From the NCBI GenBank assembly GCA_002311345.1, contig DCAA01000042.1, forward strand, positions 55,347 to 65,719: 10,373 bases of DNA, written 5' to 3'. Source of the stretch: Planctomycetes bacterium UBA1146. Its GTDB lineage: Bacteria > Planctomycetota > UBA8108 > UBA1146. Positions 1 through 5,799 of the stretch are shown here, piece after piece. Numbering within the stretch: the stretch's first letter is position 1; every line of letters starts with the position of its first letter. A program made the position numbers and the translations under genes. The notes under the pieces were generated by a model that ran no database searches, was not told where the DNA came from, and worked only from the letters and a program-made list of their open reading frames with translations.

Positions 1-1185
1 GCATGCTCGGCTCTCGGTTCCACGGTATCTCTCTCGTGGACGTTGCCGGCGCCCGGAGACGCGGTGGAACTGAGTCGAAATGGCTCCGTCATCGCAACCC
101 TGGCTGGCGATGCCACTTCCTTCGATGACACCGGTGTAGCAGCGGGTAACTACGATTACTGCGTCGTCAACACGATCGGCTCTGGAACCAGTGCGACAAC
201 CTGTTGTTCCGCGCGAGTCATCGCAGCGCCGAGTGGATTCAGTTGCCTCTCCGTCTCCGGAGATGTCGAACTCGGCTGGACCAACGATGACGAATACGAC
301 ACCCTGACCTTGACCAGAGACGGCGCCCTGCTGGCGATCCTGCCCGGTGATACCAGTTCATTCACAGATGCGGCTCAACCCCACGGCAGCCACACCTACG
401 AGCTCTACGCAGAACTCGGAGAGTTGTCCACTTCCGCCACAGCATCTTGTACGGAAGTCGTCCCCTCGACTCCGCAAAACTTGAGTTGCTCACTTTCTGG
501 CGGAACTCAGGTCAATATGTCCTGGGACCTTCCCGCTACTGGAAGTTCTATCGACTTGTTTCAAAACGGCAAACTGATCGGCTCCCTCGGTGGCGCCTCG
601 ACCAGTAACACTGAAACTCCTGGTCCTGGAACTTACGAGTACTGCCTGATCGTCCGGATCGGCGATGGGACTGGTCCCACCGTCTGTTGCGACATCGTGG
701 TTCCGGAACCGTTGTCTGGAATTGCCTGTTCGACCTTCGGAGATGGTAACGATCTCTCCTGGACCAACGGTGAGACCTACGACATGGTTCAGATCTATCG
801 GGATGGCACGCTGGCAGGGATCGTCGATGGCGATCAGGAAAGCCACACTGACTTCCCACTCGGGCCGGGTACTTATGACTACGAAGTGGTGGCCACACTG
901 GCAGGTTCCCAGACCGCTCCGATCGCCTGCTCGGTGACCATCCTGGCACCGCCGGTCAACCTCGCATGTACTTTCTTCGGTGCTCCGATCCATCTCGACT
1001 GGGAAAATAGCGCCTCCTACGACACGATTCACATCGAACGCAACGGTGTGCTGATTTCTTCGATCTCGGGTAACGCGACCAGTCAGATCAACGTGGTTCC
1101 GGTTGAAGGTACTTACTCGTACCGGATCTGGGGAGAGCACTCCGATGGGATCACCACCTCGACCAGTTGTTCCGGCTCCGTGAAA
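1..1185 (+). repeat. Five tandem FN3-like modules of two alternating types
   Basis: Module boundaries by eye are 1-228 (first module cut by the window edge), 229-462, 463-702, 703-948 and 949-1185. Modules 1 and 3 share an SWxLPA core and an extra Cys in the YxYC strand paired with a CC doublet (type A). Modules 2, 4 and 5 share a W(T/E)N...YD core followed by R(D/N)G and carry only the two outer cysteines (type B). The order A-B-A-B-B suggests that a two-module unit was duplicated. The repeats are divergent at the DNA level and were recognised from the translated pattern only. Confidence 0.8.
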
Positions 1186-1464
1186 TCCTTCCTGCGCGGA
1201 GATGCGAATTCGGACACCAACTGCGACATCGCAGATGGAATCTGGGTTCTCAACTGGCTGTTCGTCGGTGGTCCAGAGCCGACTTGTTTTGATTCTGCGG
1301 ATTTCGATGATAACGGGATCGTTACCATCGGCGACGCGATGCTGATGATCTTCTACTACCTGAGTGCTGCAGGGACACCGACCGTTCCACCCTCGGCTCC
1401 TTTTCCCGACCCAGGACTGGATACAACGGATGACGTTCTCGACTGTATCGATTCGCCATACTAG
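1..1464 (+). CDS. Exported FN3-repeat protein with C-terminal dockerin-like domain (5' partial)
   Basis: The frame is open from base 1, so the N-terminus and any signal peptide lie outside the window; 487 residues are visible. Residues 1-395 hold five fibronectin-III-like modules of about 78-82 residues, each with a Cys near the first strand, an LxW core, an (R/Q)(D/N)G turn, a GTYxY-type strand and one or two Cys near the last strand. Residues 397-487 form a dockerin-like tail starting FLRGDANSD, with two Asp-rich loops (DANSDTNCDIAD and DFDDNGIVTIGD) separated by a hydrophobic helix, and ending in a Cys-containing segment. Such tails are common on large secreted planctomycete proteins; their partner is generally unknown. 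A strong terminator lies 32 bases downstream. The role is probably extracellular or cell-surface binding or adhesion (inference). No catalytic domain is visible in this part; one could lie upstream. Confidence 0.88.
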   Translation, partial: ACSALGSTVSLSWTLPAPGDAVELSRNGSVIATLAGDATSFDDTGVAAGNYDYCVVNTIGSGTSATTCCSARVIAAPSGFSCLSVSGDVELGWTNDDEYDTLTLTRDGALLAILPGDTSSFTDAAQPHGSHTYELYAELGELSTSATASCTEVVPSTPQNLSCSLSGGTQVNMSWDLPATGSSIDLFQNGKLIGSLGGASTSNTETPGPGTYEYCLIVRIGDGTGPTVCCDIVVPEPLSGIACSTFGDGNDLSWTNGETYDMVQIYRDGTLAGIVDGDQESHTDFPLGPGTYDYEVVATLAGSQTAPIACSVTILAPPVNLACTFFGAPIHLDWENSASYDTIHIERNGVLISSISGNATSQINVVPVEGTYSYRIWGEHSDGITTSTSCSGSVKSFLRGDANSDTNCDIADGIWVLNWLFVGGPEPTCFDSADFDDNGIVTIGDAMLMIFYYLSAAGTPTVPPSAPFPDPGLDTTDDVLDCIDSPY

Positions 1465-1496
1465 ATAACTGCAGTTTAAACAACAGGTAAGTTTGC

Positions 1497-1538
1497 CGAA
1501 CCCCGCGTGTTTTTTATCACGCGGGGTTCGTTTTTTTT
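1497..1538 (+). terminator. Intrinsic terminator of the FN3/dockerin gene
   Basis: A perfect 13-bp stem (1497-1509 with 1518-1530, GC-rich core CCCCGCG/CGCGGGG) encloses an 8-base T-rich loop and is followed at once by eight T (1531-1538). It lies 32 bases after the stop codon at 1464. Only the plus-strand side has a T tract, so it acts on the upstream gene. It also argues against a very early start for the next gene, because a TTG at 1493 would lie ahead of this hairpin. Confidence 0.95.
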
Positions 1539-1591
1539 CGGCGCGAATACATCGGCAAAGCGCGAGGATGTCGAGGCTGCATCGATGGTGT

Positions 1592-2083
1592 ATGCTAGTA
1601 CAGGAGAACACTTTTAATTCGAGTCACTCGATCGTGAAAGACATCCTCTTGAGGCGCAGCAGATCGACTCCATCCAGCAATATGAATGGTGTGAGCCCCG
1701 TTGTTGCGGAGGCATACGGACCGGTCTGTTACTCTTGCCCGATCCGAAATCGATGCCAGAAAATCTGTGATCTGATCGAAAATTTGCTGCCGAGTATGGA
1801 AAAAGCACGTGTCGACGCAGAGGATATTCCGCGACTGTTCATGGGAATTCGAACCGTCAATGTCATGCTCGACAACATCGAGATGCTGACTCCCCGTCAG
1901 AGGCAAGTAGTGCAACTCTATTACCGAGAATCGTTGATGCAGCAGGAAATAGCGCAGAAACTGCATGTATCGCAGCAAGCTGTGGCAGACTCCCTGGTGC
2001 GTGCCCGGCGCGCCGTGGGGCGTCATTTTGGTGCAAAAGAGATGGTCCGTAATTCGGAACAACCCTCTCCCTTCAGTCCCTGA
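1592..2083 (+). CDS. Small sigma-70 region-4-like DNA-binding protein with N-terminal Cys cluster
   Basis: The gene encodes 163 residues from this start. Residues 98-145 form a sigma region 4-type helix-turn-helix: LTPRQRQVVQLYY is followed by the HTH QQEIAQKLHVSQQAVADSL and a basic RARRAVGRH helix, as in sigma factors and LuxR/ECF-type regulators. No sigma region 2 is visible, so it is unlikely to be a complete ECF sigma factor. Residues 46-59 contain C-x2-C-x5-C-x3-C (CYSCPIRNRCQKIC), which could bind zinc or an Fe-S cluster. The start is uncertain: ATG at 1592 is the annotated guess, ATG at 1682 (133 aa) would still keep the Cys cluster, and neither has a clear Shine-Dalgarno. The codons at 1592-1625 look AT-rich, which slightly favours the shorter form. 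It sits between two FN3/dockerin genes on the same strand. Its targets and exact function are unknown; it may be a regulator of transcription. Confidence 0.78.
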   Translation: MLVQENTFNSSHSIVKDILLRRSRSTPSSNMNGVSPVVAEAYGPVCYSCPIRNRCQKICDLIENLLPSMEKARVDAEDIPRLFMGIRTVNVMLDNIEMLTPRQRQVVQLYYRESLMQQEIAQKLHVSQQAVADSLVRARRAVGRHFGAKEMVRNSEQPSPFSP

Positions 2084-2435
2084 CAGGGAAATGTTTCCGG
2101 TATGCCCCCGACTCATTTGCCCTGATTGACACGATCCCTCTCCCGGATAGAATTCCTAATGGTGATGAAATTGAAGATTGTGACCCCGGGTAGGTTCCTT
2201 TTCTGGACTTTGGGATCTCCTCATCGGTCTTCCTTCGACCGTTTCGGTGGTATTTCATCGCCCGGATTCTGTGCAGACTGCGCGACCGATCCCGCGTCCG
2301 TGGCTTCTGGTCGTTCCTTCATGTCCCTTTCGGGGATCTGTGTTGCTGGAATGACCCGCCTATGGATCTGCCGGATCAAGGTGTTTCGAATCATCAACGG
2401 TGCTATCCCAGCGAGGCATCGAAGAAAGACGGACA
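2084..2435 (+). other. Intergenic region and long leader before the 717-aa dockerin protein
   Basis: These 352 bases carry no convincing gene. The first 40 bases follow the regulator gene; a short TCCCT-GAC-AGGGA hairpin spans its stop codon but lacks a T tract, so no terminator is called. A near-consensus promoter sits at 2126-2153. The remaining 280 or so bases would be an untranslated leader; I found only weak 4-5 bp stems in it and no riboswitch class I recognise. An open frame from ATG 2159 to 2458 exists but its translation is not protein-like. Confidence 0.6.
2126..2153 (+). promoter_or_regulatory. Sigma70-type promoter for the 717-aa dockerin gene
   Basis: A perfect -35 box TTGACA (2126-2131), a 16-base spacer and a -10 box TAGAAT (2148-2153, 5 of 6 matches to TATAAT) lie just after the stop codon of the sigma-like gene. 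Transcription would begin near 2160, giving a leader of about 276 bases before the ATG at 2436. The match is the best promoter seen in the window, but it was found by eye and the vegetative consensus of this organism is assumed. Confidence 0.6.
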
Positions 2436-4589
2436 ATGAACTTTTACCAGACGAATAGTTCTCGTTTGACCCAGGACCGAGTCCGACCCTCAGGGGCTCT
2501 TATCGGTACTTGGATTGTACTTGTGCTTGCGTGTGCGATTCCGTGCAGCAGCCAGGTGATCTGTGATCCAGGCAATCCCTCCTACGGAACCTGCTACATC
2601 CAAACCGGTTTCTACCCAGGGGAACTCCCCTACGCGACGACAGTGATCGATGGTGAATCGAGCGTACTCGTCTCCGATTACCTCAGCGGGCTCTTCTACA
2701 AGTTTGCGATCACCTCGCTGAATGCATCCGCTTCGTATGCTTGCCCGCTCGGTCCAGCCACCTACCTTGGCGTGACCTGGAACTCCGACGAGGATGTTCT
2801 TTACTGGCTCGTCAACGATCAGGGTACACGCTATCTCGTCACCTCCAGTTCTGGAGGCATCCTGATCTCCCAGACCGCCATCTCGGTGCCGGTAGGGGTT
2901 CCGACCATCAGCGGACTGACCTGGAACCCGGCGACCGGTAACTACTGGACCAACGCTGTACAGAACGATACCTATCTCGAACTGCTCTCGGACGGAACCT
3001 TCACGGGAGCCAGTTTCAGTAACCCCGAAGCGAGCGGCGGCGGAGCAGGAGCCTTCGGTCTCGGTTTGACCTCGGTGCTCGATCCGATCACCGGTGAGTA
3101 CCTGCTCGACCTCGCCGTTGGACCACCCTCAGCTCAGAGAACCAGTCGAGTCGTCAGGGTCGATGAAACAGGTGCCGAAGAAGGCCTTTTCTTCCCGCTG
3201 GCAAGCATCAACTCGCTGACCGGTTACATCACCGGAATCGCCTGGACCGAAAATGGCAGTTGGGGCGGTCCGAGTGATTTCATCGTCGATCTGGACAACA
3301 ATCTCGTCGTCGAGGTGCCGGTTCCCAATCCCAATGCGCCATCCATCACGACTTTCGTTTGCACGGCAGATAGCGACGACAATGTCACCCTCCAGTGGAT
3401 CAATCCGATCACCTACTCCAGCATCAGCGTCTCCCGTGACGGTGAGGTAATCGCTGAACTGGGACCGGACACCGAATTCTTCCTCGATGAGGATCTCGAC
3501 TCAGGCACTCACATCTATGATGTGAAACCGGTACCCGCCAGTGGAGTCGATCTTCCCGCCGCCACATGCAGTGTCGTGGTTGGATTCGGGCGATTGCTCG
3601 GTTCATCTCCACATGCAGGCAGTACCGCTGGACCTTCGACGATCATCGAGAGCAGCAACCAGTTGCTGGTCGCGGACGAATCCGGACTCACTGCCTGGCT
3701 GTACCAGAAGGACCTGACGTTGGATGGCAGCATCCCGGGTCCTTTCAGTAACCCGATGACACTGGTCGGAATGGCCTGGAACTCAACCAACGATACTCTC
3801 GCCTGGCTCACTGACAGTGGCGATCTGCGGATCACCGATCTGTCGGGGCTGGAACTATCCGCGGCAACTCTGCAGGCTCCTTCAGGTGGACTGCTGGGTG
3901 AGATCACCTGGTCCTCCTTCCTCGGGAGTTACATCGGAATCGATCGTTCCTCGCTCGAACTCTTCGAGTTCGACGCGGGTGGAGGCACCGGGGGCCTCCT
4001 CATGCAACCCCCCTCGACCACCACTGGCCGCGCGGCTTTCCTCGGTGGAATCACCGCCAGAGATAATTCGATGAGTCTTGTTGTCGACGTGGCAGTGGGC
4101 TCAGCCCTGGACAATGGCATCGCTCGTGTCGAGCGATCGGTCGATGGAGCAGCAGTGGGCCTGGGTTTCGATCTGGCTCCGTCTGCAAACTCGGGCGATA
4201 TCGTCAGCCTGAGCAGCTCTGAATCGGGACCCTTCTCCGGGCCGGTTTCTTATCTGGTGGGAAGAGATACAGGCACCATCTACCTGCTTTCGGCGAATCT
4301 CGCCGGCACCGGGTCCGATTTCATCCGAGGCGAAGTCGTCGCTGATGGATCGCTGAATCTGGTCGATGTGACCCAGATGCTGCTATTGCTGTTCGATTCG
4401 AACCAGGATCCGAGCGAATGTCCGGACGCCCTCGACGCGAACGATGATGGCCTGATCAACATCACCGATGCCATTGCTCTGCTGACATACCTGTTCCAGG
4501 GCGGTTCGATCCCGCCATCCCCGAATGGAGCCTGCGGTCCGGATGACACCATCGACAACCTGACCTGCCAGCAATTCGACGGCTGCTAG
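2436..4589 (+). CDS. Exported protein with duplicated propeller-like regions, FN3 module and dockerin-like tail
   Basis: The gene encodes 717 residues. The ATG start is preferred over an in-frame GTG at 2400 because it leaves a short basic N-terminus before a hydrophobic signal segment (about residues 22-38, GALIGTWIVLVLACAIPCSS). A lipoprotein reading around VLAC is possible but the box is poor. Residues about 65-294 and 390-618 are two related copies of a beta-rich region with GxxWN and LDLAVG-type motifs, reminiscent of beta-propeller proteins. Between them, residues 299-382 form one FN3-like module of the same two-Cys type as in the upstream repeat protein. Residues 629-717 are a dockerin-like tail: the first loop is degenerate (EVVADGSLNLVD), the second is good (DANDDGLINITD), and the end is CGPDDT...C...C. 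It probably acts outside the cell; no catalytic motif was recognised and the function is unknown. It has its own promoter and terminator. Confidence 0.9.
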   Translation: MNFYQTNSSRLTQDRVRPSGALIGTWIVLVLACAIPCSSQVICDPGNPSYGTCYIQTGFYPGELPYATTVIDGESSVLVSDYLSGLFYKFAITSLNASASYACPLGPATYLGVTWNSDEDVLYWLVNDQGTRYLVTSSSGGILISQTAISVPVGVPTISGLTWNPATGNYWTNAVQNDTYLELLSDGTFTGASFSNPEASGGGAGAFGLGLTSVLDPITGEYLLDLAVGPPSAQRTSRVVRVDETGAEEGLFFPLASINSLTGYITGIAWTENGSWGGPSDFIVDLDNNLVVEVPVPNPNAPSITTFVCTADSDDNVTLQWINPITYSSISVSRDGEVIAELGPDTEFFLDEDLDSGTHIYDVKPVPASGVDLPAATCSVVVGFGRLLGSSPHAGSTAGPSTIIESSNQLLVADESGLTAWLYQKDLTLDGSIPGPFSNPMTLVGMAWNSTNDTLAWLTDSGDLRITDLSGLELSAATLQAPSGGLLGEITWSSFLGSYIGIDRSSLELFEFDAGGGTGGLLMQPPSTTTGRAAFLGGITARDNSMSLVVDVAVGSALDNGIARVERSVDGAAVGLGFDLAPSANSGDIVSLSSSESGPFSGPVSYLVGRDTGTIYLLSANLAGTGSDFIRGEVVADGSLNLVDVTQMLLLLFDSNQDPSECPDALDANDDGLINITDAIALLTYLFQGGSIPPSPNGACGPDDTIDNLTCQQFDGC
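2628..4289 (+). repeat. Internal protein duplication flanking one FN3 module
   Basis: Copy 1 (about 2628-3317) and copy 2 (about 3603-4289) align with a nearly constant offset of 326-333 residues. Matching pairs are GVTWNSDEDVLYWL (112-125) with GMAWNSTNDTLAWL (445-458), ISGLTWNPATGNYW (158-171) with LGEITWSSFLGSYI (487-500), and LLDLAVG (223-229) with VVDVAVG (549-555). The first pair matches at 8 of 14 positions. The copies are clearly old, being recognisable in protein but not in DNA. Confidence 0.72.
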
Positions 4590-4610
4590 AGGGGAATCGA
4601 GGTCACGACA

Positions 4611-4653
4611 AGAACGCCTCCACCGTCAATCGACGGTGGAGGCGTTCTTTTTT
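4611..4653 (+). terminator. Intrinsic terminator of the 717-aa dockerin gene
   Basis: A perfect 17-bp stem (4611-4627 with 4632-4648) with a 4-base loop AATC ends in a run of six T (4648-4653). It lies 21 bases after the stop codon at 4589. The convergent minus-strand esterase gene ends at 4670, so the same hairpin may also stop that transcript, but on that strand the following bases (TTGTCGTG) are only a weak T tract. Confidence 0.95.
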
Positions 4654-4669
4654 CATACCGTGTTGCCAC

Positions 4670-5686
4670 CTATGGCGATAGTGCCTCGACGAGCAGGGGA
4701 AGGGAAACATCGAGGCGATAGTCGACCGAAGAGTGATCGTCATCGAACTCCTCGTAGACGTGAGGAATCTCCAGTTTCTCCATCTTCCTCGATAGAATTC
4801 TCGATCCGTGATGGAGTCTGAACTGATCACGAAAACCGCAATCGATGAAGATCAACTCGAGCGATCTCAGTGCCTCGGCATACTCATCCACCATCTGAAC
4901 CGGATCGTGCGCCAACCAGCATTGCCATCGCTCTTCGATGATCTCTCCGGTCTCGAGATCGAAGGGAAGATGATACTCGCCCGGATTTTCGTGGTCCGGA
5001 TCGTAGAAAGCTGCCATGGCGAGAGTCATGAGGGTCATCACATCACAATCGCGATGTTTGACCTTTGCACGGAACTTCGCGAGGAACTGGTCACGTCCAC
5101 CGCATTTTCGCAGGACATCCAGTGCCGACGGAAAATCGGGAAGGTAACCGTAAGGGAAGTACATATCTCCGCTATGACAGGCGATCGCCCCCCAGGTGTC
5201 GGAATATTTCATGCCATGGACGATAGCCCCGTATCCACCCGATGACTTGCCGAACACACCGCGATGATCGCGAGAAGCGATGGTCTTCCAGCGACCATCG
5301 ACGAAGGGCACCAGTTCCTCGACCAGGTAACGAGCCCATCGACCCACCGCAGGGGAATCGATGTACTGGTTTCCGCCCAGAGCGGTGAAACCATCCGGCA
5401 TCGCCACGATGCAGGGAGCCATCAGACCGCTAGAGACGAGACGGTCGAGTCGTTCCGGTAAGTTCTCGGTGAAGGCTGACCAGCCGGTGTGCTTCAAACC
5501 GCTTCCGGTGAATCCGGCGAGGTCGACCAGCAGCGGGTAACGACGATCTTCATCGGGGGCATATCCGGGAGGAGTCCAGACAGCGACCTGACGCCGGGGA
5601 GAGTCCCCGAGCGGGTTCCCCTCGAGCAACTTGGATCGGTGCTCAACTACCTCGACAGTGCCCTGATCGGAGTCAATTCTGCGCAA
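4670..5686 (-). CDS. Cytoplasmic esterase, esterase D / enterochelin esterase-like alpha/beta hydrolase
   Basis: The gene encodes 338 residues from a TTG at 5686, chosen because AGGAAG (minus strand, 5700-5695) sits 8 bases ahead of it. A longer TTG start at 5767 adds 27 residues that lie in the divergent intergenic region and has no comparable ribosome site. The fold signature is the esterase family (PF00756 type): VAVWTPPGY and YPLLVDLAG near the N-terminus, and a GKSSGG nucleophile elbow with Ser148. The likely acid is Asp287 in DCGFRDQF, and the likely catalytic His318 lies in DDDHSSVDYR near the end. No signal peptide is visible, so it should act in the cytoplasm. The substrate cannot be read from sequence; relatives hydrolyse carboxyl esters, S-formylglutathione or siderophore esters. 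It is convergent with the dockerin gene and divergent from the peptidase operon. Confidence 0.9.
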   Translation of the reverse strand: MRRIDSDQGTVEVVEHRSKLLEGNPLGDSPRRQVAVWTPPGYAPDEDRRYPLLVDLAGFTGSGLKHTGWSAFTENLPERLDRLVSSGLMAPCIVAMPDGFTALGGNQYIDSPAVGRWARYLVEELVPFVDGRWKTIASRDHRGVFGKSSGGYGAIVHGMKYSDTWGAIACHSGDMYFPYGYLPDFPSALDVLRKCGGRDQFLAKFRAKVKHRDCDVMTLMTLAMAAFYDPDHENPGEYHLPFDLETGEIIEERWQCWLAHDPVQMVDEYAEALRSLELIFIDCGFRDQFRLHHGSRILSRKMEKLEIPHVYEEFDDDHSSVDYRLDVSLPLLVEALSP

Positions 5687-5737
5687 TTCTGACTCTTCCT
5701 TTCCGCAGGTCTCGGTGATTCCAACTCCTGCAGCGGT

Positions 5738-5743
5738 TAGAAT
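5738..5743 (+). promoter_or_regulatory. Possible -10 box of the peptidase operon
   Basis: TAGAAT (5738-5743) matches the -10 consensus at five of six positions and is identical to the -10 at 2148. The region 17 bases upstream (GTGATT, 5715-5720) is a poor -35, so this is only a candidate. It would place the start of transcription near 5750, about 50 bases before the peptidase start. Confidence 0.3.
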
Positions 5744-5761
5744 CTCCCTCAAGACGGGTGT

Positions 5762-5781
5762 GGGCAACCGTCAAGTTGCCC
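5762..5781 (+). other. Perfect inverted repeat in the peptidase 5' untranslated region
   Basis: GGGCAAC (5762-5768) and GTTGCCC (5775-5781) form a perfect 7-bp stem with a 6-base loop. It ends seven bases before the GAAGGGA ribosome site (5788-5794) of the peptidase gene. It could be an operator for a dimeric regulator in the divergent region or an RNA hairpin tuning translation. There is no T tract, so it is not a terminator. Confidence 0.5.
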
Positions 5782-5799
5782 CCCGGCGAAGGGAATTCG

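Noticed and set aside
1591..1606. TATGCT resembling a -10 box followed by AGGAG.
   Set aside because: No -35 box sits at the right distance, and no start codon lies 5-10 bases after AGGAG, so neither a promoter nor a ribosome site is supported.
490..1611. Minus-strand open frame of 373 codons opposite the FN3/dockerin gene.
   Set aside because: It runs antisense through clear FN3 modules and a strong terminator, and the translation is rich in Arg, His and Cys with no domain pattern.
2074..2094. Short hairpin TCCCT-GAC-AGGGA at the end of the sigma-like gene.
   Set aside because: The stem is only five base pairs and there is no T tract, so it is not called as a terminator.
2159..2458. Possible small gene (99 codons) in the leader of the 717-aa protein, starting at the predicted transcript start.
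   Set aside because: There is no ribosome site, it overlaps the next gene's start in another frame, and its composition is not protein-like.
5687..5767. Longer form of the esterase starting at TTG 5767.
   Set aside because: The extra 27 residues have no ribosome site, overlap the inverted repeat and do not belong to the hydrolase fold, while TTG 5686 has a well-placed AGGAAG.
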